Below are positions 1 to 9,673 of a stretch of DNA of 64,000 nt, in pieces (position 1 is the first letter of the stretch; every line of letters starts with the position of its first letter). The notes under the pieces are model-generated. The model did not search any database. It saw nothing but the letters and a program-made list of their open reading frames with translations, and was not told the origin of the DNA. The DNA comes from an uncultured Pelagibacteraceae bacterium (GTDB lineage Bacteria; Pseudomonadota; Alphaproteobacteria; Pelagibacterales; Pelagibacteraceae), in the NCBI GenBank assembly GCA_902566705.1, contig CACFJT010000003.1, forward strand, positions 1 through 64,000, in the 5' to 3' direction. Both the position numbers and the translations under genes were made by a program.

Positions 1-1715
1 TTTTTCCTATCGATGAAGAAACATTAAAGTATTTGAAATTTTCTGGAAGAGATCAACATATAGTTGATATCGTAGAAAATTATGCCAAGGAACAAGGTTT
101 ATGGGCGAGTAACGAAATAGAATTTACTGACATTATATCTTTAGATATGTCCACAGTCGTACCAACTATTTCAGGACCTAAAAGACCTCAAGACAAAGTT
201 CTGTTAACAGACGCACCTAGTTCGTTTCAAAAAGTATTGCAGGAAGCTACAAATAAAAATGAAAAGTCAATTTCGAAAGTATCAAATACAGATTACGAAA
301 TTAAAGATGGCTCAATATTAATTGCTGCAATAACCTCTTGTACTAACACTTCTAATCCAAATGTTCTAATCGGGGCTGGACTATTAGCTAAAAAAGCTAT
401 TGAAAAAGGTTTGCAGGTTAAACCCTGGGTAAAAACTTCTTTAGCACCTGGATCTCAAGTAGTTACAGATTATTTGGCAAAAGCTGGATTAAACACTTAT
501 TTAGATCAGCTTGGCTTTAATTTAGTTGGGTATGGCTGTACTACTTGCATTGGAAATTCAGGACCACTTCCAGAAAATATTGTAGAAGCTATCCAAAAAG
601 AAAATATTTATGCTGTTTCAGTTTTATCTGGAAATAGAAATTTTGAGGGAAGAATTTCTCCACATATAAAAGCTAACTATTTGGCTTCACCTCCACTTGT
701 TGTTGCATACGCAATAGCTGGGCATATGGAATTTGATTTGTACAAAGATCCATTAGGAAAAGATAAAGAAGGAAAAGATGTATTTTTAAAAGATATTTGG
801 CCTTCAAATAAAGAGATAGAAGAAACTTTAAAAGATTCACTTAATGCTGACATGTTTATACAAAGATACTCAAATGTTTCAGAGGGCCCAACTCAATGGC
901 AAAAAATTAAAACTGATAAAAGCAGCATCTATAATTGGGATGAGGGATCAACATATGTAAAAAAACCTCCGTTTTTTGACTCGTTACCAGATAAACCAGA
1001 AGGATTTAAAGAAATTAAGGACGCAAGACCATTATTAATTTTAGGCGATATGGTTACCACTGATCATATATCACCAGCTGGCAGTATCCAAAAAGATAGT
1101 CCAACTGGTGAATATTTCATGGAACACCAAATTTTACCTAAAGATTATAATTCATATGGTTCAAGAAGAGGTAACCATGAAGTTATGATGCGAGGAACTT
1201 TTGCAAATATAAGAATTAGAAACGAAATGGCTCCAGGTACAGAAGGTGGTTTTACAAAATTATACCCAGAAGAAAAAATTCTTCCTGTCTATGATGCAGT
1301 TGTTGAATATAAAAAAAGAGGAACAGATTTGGTTGTAATTGGTGGAAAAGAGTATGGAACCGGATCGTCTAGAGATTGGGCAGCTAAAGGAACAAAATTA
1401 CTCGGGATAAAAGCAGTAATCGCAGAGAGTTTTGAAAGAATCCACCGATCTAATTTGATTGGAATGGGAATATTACCGTTACAATTTATCGAAGATGTAA
1501 ATAGAAAAAATCTAAAATTAATTGGTTCTGAATTAATTAGTATTCTAAATATAGAAAAGGGTGTTAATCCCTTAGATGAAGTGACAGTTGAAATTAAATA
1601 TGCTTCAGGCGAAATAAAGAAAATTAAAACTTTATGCAGAATTGATACAAAAAATGAATTAGAGTATTATAAAAATGGAGGTATTCTGCAGTACGTTTTA
1701 AGGAATATGATTTAG
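1..1715 (+). CDS. acnA: Aconitate hydratase, 3' part (5' end outside window)
   Basis: This is the C-terminal two thirds of a monomeric aconitase, which converts citrate to isocitrate in the TCA cycle. The reading frame is already open at base 3, so the gene begins upstream. Two of the three regions that hold the [4Fe-4S] cluster are visible: the SCTNTSNP stretch (one Cys) and YGCTTCIGNSGP (two Cys). The C-terminal swivel domain follows, with GDMVTTDHISPAGS and GGKEYGTGSSRDWAAKG. The length and order fit the AcnA/IRP class rather than AcnB. The stop lies two bases before the next gene, so it is probably the first gene of the run to 5561. Identity is very secure. Confidence 0.97.
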   Translation, partial: FPIDEETLKYLKFSGRDQHIVDIVENYAKEQGLWASNEIEFTDIISLDMSTVVPTISGPKRPQDKVLLTDAPSSFQKVLQEATNKNEKSISKVSNTDYEIKDGSILIAAITSCTNTSNPNVLIGAGLLAKKAIEKGLQVKPWVKTSLAPGSQVVTDYLAKAGLNTYLDQLGFNLVGYGCTTCIGNSGPLPENIVEAIQKENIYAVSVLSGNRNFEGRISPHIKANYLASPPLVVAYAIAGHMEFDLYKDPLGKDKEGKDVFLKDIWPSNKEIEETLKDSLNADMFIQRYSNVSEGPTQWQKIKTDKSSIYNWDEGSTYVKKPPFFDSLPDKPEGFKEIKDARPLLILGDMVTTDHISPAGSIQKDSPTGEYFMEHQILPKDYNSYGSRRGNHEVMMRGTFANIRIRNEMAPGTEGGFTKLYPEEKILPVYDAVVEYKKRGTDLVVIGGKEYGTGSSRDWAAKGTKLLGIKAVIAESFERIHRSNLIGMGILPLQFIEDVNRKNLKLIGSELISILNIEKGVNPLDEVTVEIKYASGEIKKIKTLCRIDTKNELEYYKNGGILQYVLRNMI

Positions 1716-1717
1716 TT

Positions 1718-2362
1718 ATGGATGAAGATTTATCAATTATAAATACCAATACTAGAAATGAAAAAATTAAGAATTTTTTTGTAAATAATAAAAATAAAAT
1801 AATTTCAGGTATAATTATCTTAATAATTATTATAGTTGGTGTTTTTAGTTTCGATAAATATTTAATTAATAAAAAAAAAGATATCTCAGATAGTTATAAT
1901 TCAATAATCATTGATTATTCAGAAAAAACAAAAGAAAAAACAGCTAGTAGCCTGATTGAAATTGTAAACAAGAAAGATCCAACTTATTCACCTTTATCCC
2001 TTTATTTCATAATTGATAATAATCTTGTAAGTGATCAGTCTAGAATTAATTCATTATTTGATATATTGATAAACGATACTTCGTTAGACAGTGAGATTAA
2101 CAACTTGATTATATACAAGAAGGCACTCTACAATGCAGATAACGCCCAGGAGAGTGATCTTCTAAATATGCTAAATCCACTGATTAATTCAAAAAGTGTC
2201 TGGAAATCACATTCTTTATATTTAATGGCAGAATATTTTTATGCAAATAATCAAAAACAAAAAGCTAAAGAATTTTTCAATCAAATAATAGCTTTAGAAA
2301 ATTCAAATCCAGACATAAGACTTCAAGCAGAGAAAAGATTGAACAGAGACTTGAGTGAATAA
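1718..2362 (+). CDS. YfgM-like membrane-anchored tetratricopeptide-type protein
   Basis: The protein has 214 residues: a short charged cytoplasmic N-terminus, one very hydrophobic transmembrane segment at about residues 29-46 (isoleucine-rich), then a helical periplasmic domain. The C-terminus (AEYFYANNQKQKAKEFFNQI) reads like a TPR helix pair. In many proteobacteria a YfgM-type anchored TPR protein lies directly upstream of bamB and works in periplasmic chaperoning. The same order is seen here, with an 8-base overlap into the next gene. The family is inferred from architecture and neighbourhood, because the sequence is divergent. Confidence 0.6.
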   Translation: MDEDLSIINTNTRNEKIKNFFVNNKNKIISGIIILIIIIVGVFSFDKYLINKKKDISDSYNSIIIDYSEKTKEKTASSLIEIVNKKDPTYSPLSLYFIIDNNLVSDQSRINSLFDILINDTSLDSEINNLIIYKKALYNADNAQESDLLNMLNPLINSKSVWKSHSLYLMAEYFYANNQKQKAKEFFNQIIALENSNPDIRLQAEKRLNRDLSE

Positions 2363-3653
2363 ATTAATTTTTACTTTCATTGCATTATTTTTTCTTAATA
2401 ACTGTTCATTTAATGAAAACTCCAGAATTTGGAAAGATAAAGAAAATAAATTAGAAACAGATAAAAAAATAACAAAAGTTTTTGCAGAAGAAAATATAAG
2501 TGTTTCAGAATTTAATAGAGATTTAAAATTAGATTTATCATCAATAAAAATAAATAATAAAAAAAATGAAAATCAAAATAATCTTGGTTTGCAAAATTAC
2601 AAAGGTGAATTAGCAAAGATTGGTAACTTTAAATTTTCAAAGTTAGAGGAAATTAATCAATTAGATTTCGAACCGATTTTTTTGAAAAATGGAATAATAT
2701 TTTTCGATAAAAAAGGTTCAATTATTAGGTATGATAATAATCAGAAAGTTATTTGGAAAAAAAATCATTATTCAAAATCTGAAAAAAAATTAAAACCAAA
2801 ACTTAATTTTTTAGTAGATGGTCAAAACCTTTTAGTAACTGATAGCATAGCAAAATATTATTCTATGAATATTAGTACTGGAGAATTAAATTGGTCAAAT
2901 AATAATGATTATCCGTTTAATTCAAATATTAAAAAGCATAAGGATAAAATATTTGTTATTGATTATAAAAATACATTGAGATGTTTTAAAATTAAAGATG
3001 GTTCTGAATGTTGGAATTTGCAAACAGAGGATTCATTTACAATTTCAAATATTAAATATTCTTTAATTATTTTAAACGACAATGTTATTTTCAATAATTC
3101 TATAGGAGATATTACAGCTGTAGATATTGAAACAGGTTTAATTACATGGCAACTACCTACACAGAGTAGCTCGATAATAAATGAAACTTATAACTTTAAG
3201 ACTTCTAAACTAGTATCAGATGGAAACTCAGTATTTTTTTCAAATAATAAAAATCAGTTTTATTCAATTGATTTAAAAACAGGAACAACAAACTGGATAA
3301 ATGAAGTTAATTCTAACGTAAAACCTATTTTGGTTGGAAATCTAATTTTTACAATCTCTAATGAAGGTTATCTATATTTAATTGACAAAAATAAAGGCAA
3401 TATAGTTCGAATTACAGATCTATTTATGAATTACAAAGATAAAAAAAGAAAAAATATTTATCCAATTGGTTTTGTAATTGGACACAAAAACCTATTTTTG
3501 ACCAACTCAGATGGTAAAATGATCATAGCTGGGATTGATGATGGAAAAATAATAAAAATTGAAAAAGTTTCTGGTGGATTAGTATCTGAACCGTTTATAT
3601 TTAATAACAATTTATATGTAGTAAGAAATGGTTCAATTGTACAATATAACTAA
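2355..3653 (+). CDS. bamB: BamB-like outer-membrane lipoprotein, PQQ-type beta-propeller
   Basis: The protein has 432 residues. It has a lipoprotein signal ending in a lipobox (FLNNC, Cys at residue 17), then a low-complexity Asn/Lys linker. After that come repeated blades with the pattern 'D..TG...W' (ISTGELNW, KDGSECW, IETGLITW, LKTGTTNW). This is the design of BamB, the propeller subunit of the beta-barrel assembly machine on the inner face of the outer membrane. The start is GTG at 2355 and overlaps the end of the preceding gene by 8 bases, which suggests translational coupling. The der/engA GTPase that often follows bamB is absent. Confidence 0.75.
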   Translation: MNKLIFTFIALFFLNNCSFNENSRIWKDKENKLETDKKITKVFAEENISVSEFNRDLKLDLSSIKINNKKNENQNNLGLQNYKGELAKIGNFKFSKLEEINQLDFEPIFLKNGIIFFDKKGSIIRYDNNQKVIWKKNHYSKSEKKLKPKLNFLVDGQNLLVTDSIAKYYSMNISTGELNWSNNNDYPFNSNIKKHKDKIFVIDYKNTLRCFKIKDGSECWNLQTEDSFTISNIKYSLIILNDNVIFNNSIGDITAVDIETGLITWQLPTQSSSIINETYNFKTSKLVSDGNSVFFSNNKNQFYSIDLKTGTTNWINEVNSNVKPILVGNLIFTISNEGYLYLIDKNKGNIVRITDLFMNYKDKKRKNIYPIGFVIGHKNLFLTNSDGKMIIAGIDDGKIIKIEKVSGGLVSEPFIFNNNLYVVRNGSIVQYN

Positions 3654-3655
3654 AC

Positions 3656-4087
3656 ATGTTCTTAAAATTTTTAGAAAAAATTGGTAGAAAAAAAGTTGTA
3701 TTAGATAGAGGACCTTCACATCCAAATTTTAAAGAGGCAAAGCCTTGGATGAACCGTTACTATGTTTTGATGAGGCATCGACCTAAATGGTTTCCATTCA
3801 ATATATTAATTCATGAGATGCTAGCAGATGACCATGGAGAAGGAGTTCATAATCACACATTTCCTTATATCACTATAATTTTAAGAGGCGGTTATTGGGA
3901 AACATTAAGCACTGGCAAGTTTTGGCGTCCACCTGGGTATATTGGTTTTAGATCAGCAAATAATTTGCATAGAGTAGATTTGGAACCAGGAACTAAACCA
4001 TTAACTTTATTCATCTCAGGTCCATTCGGGCTAAGGAAAGGACCAAGATCAGAGTATGGTGTTGACTTTAAAACTAAAAAAAATTGA
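3656..4087 (+). CDS. Cupin-like protein of unknown function
   Basis: The protein has 143 residues and no signal peptide. The centre has HEMLADDHGEGVHNHTFPYITIILRGGYWE, followed further on by HRVDLEPG. This is a double-stranded beta-helix pattern with several histidines (H-x-H then H) that could bind a metal, as in cupins. The Arg/Pro-rich C-terminus (GPFGLRKGPRSEYG) is unusual. It follows bamB by two bases, and its stop overlaps the start of the ATPase gene (TGATG). I do not recognise a specific substrate; the cupin fold is an inference from the motif. Confidence 0.6.
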   Translation: MFLKFLEKIGRKKVVLDRGPSHPNFKEAKPWMNRYYVLMRHRPKWFPFNILIHEMLADDHGEGVHNHTFPYITIILRGGYWETLSTGKFWRPPGYIGFRSANNLHRVDLEPGTKPLTLFISGPFGLRKGPRSEYGVDFKTKKN

Positions 4088-5142
4088 TGCCAAAAAAATT
4101 TGAAAAAGAATTCATATCTTATTGTGAAATTCAAAATTTAGAAGTTAATCCTAATCAAATCAAAGTTATTAAAAAATTTGAAGATTTCCATAATAGTAAT
4201 TACAAATCATTTTTTTCAAAATTATTTTCCAAACAAAAAACTAAAAAAGGATTTTATTTATATGGTGGTGTAGGGGTTGGTAAAACAATGATTTTAAACT
4301 TCTTTTATGATCATCTTGAAGAAAAAAAATTAAAAAAGCATTTTAATGAATTTATGTTAGGTTTTCATGATTTTGTCCATGAGCAAAAAGATAAAAATGA
4401 AGAAAATATAATAAATCAATTTGTGAAAAATTTAAAATCAAAAGCTTCATTAGTTTATTTCGATGAGTTCCAAGTAACAAACATTGTTGATGCAATGATT
4501 TTAGGAAAACTATTTGAACAAATATTTAAAGAAGATATTAAAATTATTCTTACTTCAAATACTAAAATTTCAGAACTTTATAAAGAAGGTCTTCAACGTG
4601 AACAATTTATACCTTTTATAAAAATAATGGAAGATCAATCCATCGAGTATGAATTAAAAATTGAGGATGATTATAGAAAATCTAATGATAATCAAAAACA
4701 AAGATATTTTTTTCCACTTAATCAAGAAACCAATTTTAAGATTAATAAATTTTTTAGAACTATAACAAAGGATAAAAAACAATCTTCAATAAAAATTAAT
4801 GTAAAGGGAAGAGAATTTAAAATAGAAAACTTTTATGAGGGAATTGTTAGATGTGACTTTAATCAACTTTGTGATCAAAATTTAGGAGCGGAAGATTATT
4901 TAGAAATTGTTAAAAACTGTAAATTTATGGTAATAGATCAAATACCTCAATTTAATGATGTAAATTCAAATCAACAACAACGTTTTATCACTTTGTTAGA
5001 TGTAATTTATGATAAAAATATTTCATTAGCAGTTACAGCTGATATAAATTTAGATAAATTTACCTCTTCAAGATTATTAGAAAAACCATTTAAACGAACC
5101 ATTAGTCGTTTGTATGAGCTTACATCTAACGAGTATAATTAA
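4087..5142 (+). CDS. zapE: ZapE/AFG1-family P-loop ATPase
   Basis: The protein has about 351 residues. The Walker A motif is LYGGVGVGKTMILNFFYDH and the Walker B motif is LVYFDEFQVTNIVDAMILG, followed by a sensor-like ILTSNT. This arrangement is diagnostic of AFG1/ZapE ATPases, which act at the divisome or in membrane protein quality control. The frame stays open to a TTG at 4084, but the ATG at 4087 overlaps the preceding stop as TGATG and is the better start. Its stop overlaps the yjbQ start (TAATG). ZapE often sits near TCA-cycle genes in alphaproteobacteria, as it does here. Confidence 0.9.
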   Translation: MPKKFEKEFISYCEIQNLEVNPNQIKVIKKFEDFHNSNYKSFFSKLFSKQKTKKGFYLYGGVGVGKTMILNFFYDHLEEKKLKKHFNEFMLGFHDFVHEQKDKNEENIINQFVKNLKSKASLVYFDEFQVTNIVDAMILGKLFEQIFKEDIKIILTSNTKISELYKEGLQREQFIPFIKIMEDQSIEYELKIEDDYRKSNDNQKQRYFFPLNQETNFKINKFFRTITKDKKQSSIKINVKGREFKIENFYEGIVRCDFNQLCDQNLGAEDYLEIVKNCKFMVIDQIPQFNDVNSNQQQRFITLLDVIYDKNISLAVTADINLDKFTSSRLLEKPFKRTISRLYELTSNEYN

Positions 5143-5561
5143 TGAAACAAGAATTTTACAATCTTCAAATTAAGACCAATGGTCAAAAATTATATGAATT
5201 TACTAATGATACAATTCATTGGATTGGTCAAAATAACTTTAAAAATGGTATTCTTAATTTAAGTATTCAGCACACAAGCGCCTCATTAATTATTCAAGAA
5301 AATGCAGATCCAGATGTACAAACAGATTTAATAAATTATTTTGATAAATTAGCTCCTATGGATAACAAACTATATGTTCATACTACGGAGGGAAAAGATG
5401 ATATGCCTGCACATATTAAATCTGCATTAACAAATAATCAAATTTCTCTAAGTGTGAAAGATAGTGAATTGTTGCTTGGAACTTGGCAAGGCATATATTT
5501 ATTTGAACACAGATTAGAAGCTCAAAAAAGAACTATAATTCATCATTTTATTGGAGAATAA
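5142..5561 (+). CDS. YjbQ/UPF0047 family protein
   Basis: The protein has 139 residues and matches the whole YjbQ (UPF0047) family. It has the conserved IQHTSASLIIQENADPDVQTDL block and the C-terminal LGTWQGIYLFEHR block. Some members show weak thiamine-phosphate synthase activity in vitro, but the true role is unknown. The start overlaps the zapE stop by one base. It is the last plus-strand gene before a convergent photolyase gene, with only five bases between the stops. Confidence 0.9.
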   Translation: MKQEFYNLQIKTNGQKLYEFTNDTIHWIGQNNFKNGILNLSIQHTSASLIIQENADPDVQTDLINYFDKLAPMDNKLYVHTTEGKDDMPAHIKSALTNNQISLSVKDSELLLGTWQGIYLFEHRLEAQKRTIIHHFIGE

Positions 5562-5566
5562 ACGGG

Positions 5567-6986
5567 TTATTTCTTCAGTGATTGAAAAGCTTCTAAAGCC
5601 GCAGCTCTCGCTTTTTCATGTATCACAATAGGTTTAGGATAATCTTTACCTATTATAGTTTTTATTGCCTCCTGGTATTTGAGCTCCATTTCCCATGGTT
5701 TATGAATAAATTTTTTAGGGACGTTGTTTAACTCAGGTACCCATTTTTTAACATACAGGCCTTCCTTATCAAATTTTTCTCCCTGCAAAATTGGATTAAA
5801 TATTCTAAAGTAAGGTGCAGCATCAGCCCCACAACCAGCAACCCATTGCCATTGAGCTACATTATTTGCTTTGTTGAAATCTAACAAACAATTTCTGAAA
5901 TGTTTCTCACCCTCCGTCCAATTAATTCTTAAATGTTTTACAAGAAAGGAACCAACAACCATTCGAATTCTGTTATGCATCCATCCTGTTTCATATAATT
6001 CTCTCATCCCGGCATCCACAATGGGATAGCCTGTCATTCCTGATTTCCATGCCTTCAAAAATTTCTCATTTCTTACCCATGGAAATTTATCAAATTCTTT
6101 TCTATAATTGCCTTTTAAAAATTCAGGAAAGTAATTAATTAAACTATGTGAAAATTCACGCCAGCCTAATTCATTAATATATTTCCTATAGCCAATTCCT
6201 TTTGATTTTATTTCATTACATTTTTGCCAAATTGTACTCACGTGAATTTGACCATGTTTAATGTATGGAGACAATTTTGATGTACCCTCGATTGATGGAT
6301 AATCTCTAGCTGTTCCATAATCTTTAATTTTTTTTTTCAATTAAATTGTTAAGAACTTTTTTCGAATCATTTTCAGAAACCTTCCAATATTTCTCAAATT
6401 TTTTATACCAATTTTTTTTTGGTAAAATGTTTTTAGGTTCAATACTATTTTTAAAAAAAGAAATTAATTTAATTTTTTTTTTTACAACATAATTTTTACT
6501 TGGGGGTAAACTTAGATATTTCTCCTCGGCATTTCTCCAGAATGGACTAAATACTTTAAAAGGTGTACCATCACTTTTAGTTACTTCTTGAAATTCATTA
6601 AGAATATTTCCTTTAAAATATTTGAACTCAACTTCATTTTTTAAAAAAGCATCTCTTATTTTTTTACCTTTAGCAATTACATCTGGTTCATATATTTTAT
6701 TCCAATAGACAGAAATATTATCTTTTTTTTTAATTTTTGATAATATATCTAGCTCGTCTCCCTCTAATATCTGAAGATTGATTTTGTATTTAAATAATTC
6801 TGATTTAAATTCTTCTAGAGACTTATATAGCCACCATTTTTGTGCTTCCCTTTTTTTATCAAAATCAGTTTTATTATAAATAAACAATGCAACTACGTTA
6901 TCGTGATTTTGACTGGCAAAAGATAGTGCAGGATTATGTTCAATTCTAAAATCTTCCCTAATCCAAAATATTGCATTTTTTTTCAT
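5567..6986 (-). pseudogene. phrB: Deoxyribodipyrimidine photolyase, split by a frameshift in an A10 run
   Basis: Light-driven repair enzyme for cyclobutane pyrimidine dimers. The gene is in two frames. An N-terminal part (6986 down to 6324) holds the antenna-binding Rossmann domain (IFWIREDFRIEHNPAL). A C-terminal part begins at about 6340 and holds the FAD domain (TSKLSPYIKHG, WQWVAGCGADAAPYFRIFNP). The break falls in ten consecutive A on the coding strand (T run 6328-6337). Removing one A joins the frames into one 472-residue protein of normal class I length with no missing segment. All the catalytic and flavin blocks are otherwise intact. It may be a sequencing error, a gene rescued by transcriptional slippage, or a recent pseudogene. 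Confidence 0.85.
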
Positions 6987-6992
6987 GTGAAT

Positions 6993-8126
6993 TTATTTTC
7001 TGCCTTTAGATAACAGTTGTTTGTAAAGTTTTACATCTGCATTACCTTCGCATCCTATTACCAAAACATTAGAACTTTCGTTAAGTTCTATATTTTTTTT
7101 AATTTTAGTATTATTACAAACTCCTACCAGGCTTATAATACCAGGTGCAGAGCACTCTCCACCAATTATTGAATTTTTACTAAGCTTTTTGTCTTTCAAC
7201 ATCGCTACAGTTTTAGCAATATTTCGATCACTTACAGACACACAACAATTGCTCGTTTTTTTCAATATTTGCCAAGGAATATATGACATTTCATTACATG
7301 ACATACCACCCATGATGCTCTCCTTTTTAATTTTAATTTTTTTTAATTTATTGTGTTTTATGCTTTGAAGAACACAATCAGCTCTATCAGGCTCAACAAT
7401 TATTATCTTTGGAATTCTTTTAAAATATTTTGCAACACCAGTAACTACACCAGCAGCCATACCACCAACACCAGCTTGTAAAAAAATATGGGTTATATAT
7501 TGATTTGTTTGTTTAGAAATTTCTTTGATCATTATGGAATACCCTGCCATAGTAAGTTGAGGGACTAATTTGTAATCTTTTGTTGAAACATCTTGTACAA
7601 TTTTCCAATTATTTTTTTTTGATAATTTCTTACATTCGTTGAGTGAATTTTCATAATCTCCTTTAACTCTTATTACTTCAGCACCGAATTTTTTAATTTC
7701 TTTAACCCTTGTGTCGCTAACGTATTGACTAACAAAAATTTTACATTTTAATCCCAACCTTTTAGCACCCCATGCGACAGATCTTCCATGGTTACCAGCG
7801 GTTGCTGAAGAAATGATTATATTTTTTTTTCCTTTAGATATTTTTTCAACGGCATAAGCTCCGCCCAAAGCTTTAAATGATTTTAAATGAAATCTTTTAG
7901 ATTCATCCTTATAAAAAATATTATTTACTTTTAAATGTTTTTGTAATTTATCAAGTTTTAATAGTGGGGTTGCTTTATAATTTTTCCAACTGGAAATTGA
8001 TTTAAAAGCGTTTGTTAATAATAATGAAGGTACAAATCTTAAAACATAATTTCTTTTAAAACTAAAATTATTATTTTTTAAAGATTTTGAAAGTGTCCAG
8101 TTCTTAATACTCTTTAAACTCCTCAC
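6993..8126 (-). CDS. Diaminopropionate ammonia-lyase-like PLP enzyme
   Basis: The protein has 377 residues and belongs to the fold-type II PLP enzymes. The N-terminal block YKATPLLKLDKL...FYKDESKRFHLKSFKALGGAYAV has the Schiff-base lysine in SFKALGG. The phosphate-binding loop is SATAGNHGRSVAWGA, and the C-terminus has VIGCEGNAD. These blocks match 2,3-diaminopropionate ammonia-lyase (YgeX/DpaL), which gives pyruvate and two ammonia. It starts one base after the GmaS/GlnT-like stop, so the two are probably co-transcribed. In that context it may release ammonia from an unidentified amino acid. Threonine dehydratase or diaminobutyrate enzymes are less likely alternatives. Confidence 0.75.
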   Translation of the reverse strand: MRSLKSIKNWTLSKSLKNNNFSFKRNYVLRFVPSLLLTNAFKSISSWKNYKATPLLKLDKLQKHLKVNNIFYKDESKRFHLKSFKALGGAYAVEKISKGKKNIIISSATAGNHGRSVAWGAKRLGLKCKIFVSQYVSDTRVKEIKKFGAEVIRVKGDYENSLNECKKLSKKNNWKIVQDVSTKDYKLVPQLTMAGYSIMIKEISKQTNQYITHIFLQAGVGGMAAGVVTGVAKYFKRIPKIIIVEPDRADCVLQSIKHNKLKKIKIKKESIMGGMSCNEMSYIPWQILKKTSNCCVSVSDRNIAKTVAMLKDKKLSKNSIIGGECSAPGIISLVGVCNNTKIKKNIELNESSNVLVIGCEGNADVKLYKQLLSKGRK

Positions 8127-8127
8127 T

Positions 8128-9453
8128 TTAACAGTCTAATGTATTTTGTCTTTCCCATTGAGTTACAGGTTTGGACTTATCAAAATTTTCTTTATTATCA
8201 AATTCATTAATTTCAGATTTTCTAAGTTTTATATAACTATTGATTGTTTCTTTTCCAAAAGCATCATTCATTTCTTTATTATTTCTTAATAGTTCAAGTG
8301 ATTCTTTAAGTTCATCAGGCAATTTTGGTAAGTCAGGATACTTTGCATGGTCTTCATACATATTACAATCCAAAGGTTCACCTGGATCAACTTTATTTTT
8401 TAAACCATATAGACCTGCTGCTAAAACGCTTGCTTGTAACAAGTAAGGATTTGCAGAACCATCCATCAATCTTAATTCAAACCTTCCAGGATCTGGAATT
8501 CTTATCATATGAGTTCGGTTATTTCCTGTATAAGATATACTACTTGGTGACCATGATGCTCCAGATTTTGTTGGAGGTGCATTAATTCTTCTATAGCTAT
8601 TGATTGTTGGATTAAAAAAAGCAGATAATGAAGAAGCATTTTTAATTACCCCTCCTAAAAAATTATAGGCCATTTTACTTAATCCAAGTTTGTCTGATTT
8701 GTCTAAAAATTTATTTTTTTTTCCATCCCAAACCGAAATATGAGCATGACAGCCATTACCTGTCAGGTTTTCAAATGGTTTAGGCATAAAGGTTGCTCTT
8801 AATCCATGTTTTTCAGCTATAGTTTTTACCATATATTTAAAAAAAGTATGTCTATCTGCAGTTTTTAGACAATCATCATAGTCCCAATTCATCTCAAATT
8901 GACCATTAGCGTCCTCATGATCATTCTGATAAGGACCCCATTCCATTTCAATCATGCAATCACAAATCTCTTTGATTAAATCATATCTCCTCATTAACGC
9001 TGACTGATCGTAACAAGGTTTAGATTGAGTATCTCTTGGATCTGCAATTGAGTTTCCATCTGGTGAGATTAAAAAGTATTCACATTCTACACCTGATTTC
9101 ATTGTTAAATTCTGTTTTTTTAATTTCTTTATTTGTTTTTTTAACATTACTCTTGGGGAAGCTTCTACAGGTTTACCGTCCATCCACAAATCAGATGCAA
9201 GCCATCCTACTTCTTTATTCCAAGGTAATTGAATTAAACTATCTGGGTCTGGAATACCAAACATATCACTATCTGCAGGAGACATATCTAGCCATGCTGC
9301 AAAACCAGCAAATCCTGCCCCAGCAGTTTGCATTTCTTTAATAGCATGAACAGGAACAAGTTTTGATCTTAGTACACCAAAAAAATCAACAAAACTTATT
9401 AAGAAGTATTTTATTTTTTTTTGTTTTGCTACTTTAAATAAGTTTTTAGCCAT
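8128..9453 (-). CDS. gmaS: Gamma-glutamylmethylamide synthetase / type III glutamine synthetase (GmaS/GlnT)
   Basis: ATP-dependent ligase of the glutamine synthetase superfamily, 441 residues from the ATG at 9453 (a GTG five codons upstream is also open). It has an N-terminal beta-grasp (FVDFFGVLRSKLVP) and a catalytic barrel with ECEYFLI, NDHEDANGQFEMNW, NGCHAHISVW and YTGNNRTHMIRIPDPGRFELR. The EDANGQF and GNNRTH blocks occur in known GmaS proteins, which make gamma-glutamylmethylamide from methylamine and glutamate, but also in rhizobial GlnT. The size also fits GmaS. Linkage to mgsABC, amtB, tdm and tmm favours methylamine as substrate. A true glutamine synthetase role cannot be excluded by sequence alone. 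Confidence 0.65.
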   Translation of the reverse strand: MAKNLFKVAKQKKIKYFLISFVDFFGVLRSKLVPVHAIKEMQTAGAGFAGFAAWLDMSPADSDMFGIPDPDSLIQLPWNKEVGWLASDLWMDGKPVEASPRVMLKKQIKKLKKQNLTMKSGVECEYFLISPDGNSIADPRDTQSKPCYDQSALMRRYDLIKEICDCMIEMEWGPYQNDHEDANGQFEMNWDYDDCLKTADRHTFFKYMVKTIAEKHGLRATFMPKPFENLTGNGCHAHISVWDGKKNKFLDKSDKLGLSKMAYNFLGGVIKNASSLSAFFNPTINSYRRINAPPTKSGASWSPSSISYTGNNRTHMIRIPDPGRFELRLMDGSANPYLLQASVLAAGLYGLKNKVDPGEPLDCNMYEDHAKYPDLPKLPDELKESLELLRNNKEMNDAFGKETINSYIKLRKSEINEFDNKENFDKSKPVTQWERQNTLDC

Positions 9454-9470
9454 TGCTAAGGCTACCACAA

Positions 9471-9623
9471 TTATTTGAAAAATGAAAAGATAGTTTCTTT
9501 ATAATAAATAAAATTAACTAAAATTATCAGGATAATTGCAAGAATAACTCCATACTTTGCTTTTGGAAAAGCAACACCCCTCATTTTACTCGGTCTTAGT
9601 TGTTCGTTTTTGTCTTCATTCAT
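9471..9623 (-). CDS. Small single-pass membrane protein (50 aa)
   Basis: Short open frame of 50 residues. The N-terminus is polar and charged (MNEDKNEQLRPSK), and one hydrophobic segment follows at about residues 25-40 (GVILAIILIILVNFIY), so it looks like a small inner-membrane protein. It begins seven bases after the amtB-operon terminator and ends 17 bases before the GmaS/GlnT start at 9453, so it may lead that transcript. I recognise no family. Support is the clean frame, the plausible topology and the position between two genes. Confidence 0.5.
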   Translation of the reverse strand: MNEDKNEQLRPSKMRGVAFPKAKYGVILAIILIILVNFIYYKETIFSFFK

Positions 9624-9629
9624 TTAAAT

Positions 9630-9663
9630 CATTAAAAAAGGGCGCTACAATTTTGTAGCGCCC
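9630..9663 (-). terminator. Rho-independent terminator of the amtB unit
   Basis: Arms GGGCGCTACA (9640-9649) and TGTAGCGCCC (9654-9663) pair perfectly around a 4-base loop. On the minus strand the stem is followed by a run of six T. It lies 11 bases past the stop of the 76-residue protein downstream of amtB, so it ends that transcript. Confidence 0.9.
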
Positions 9664-9673
9664 AAATTTTATT

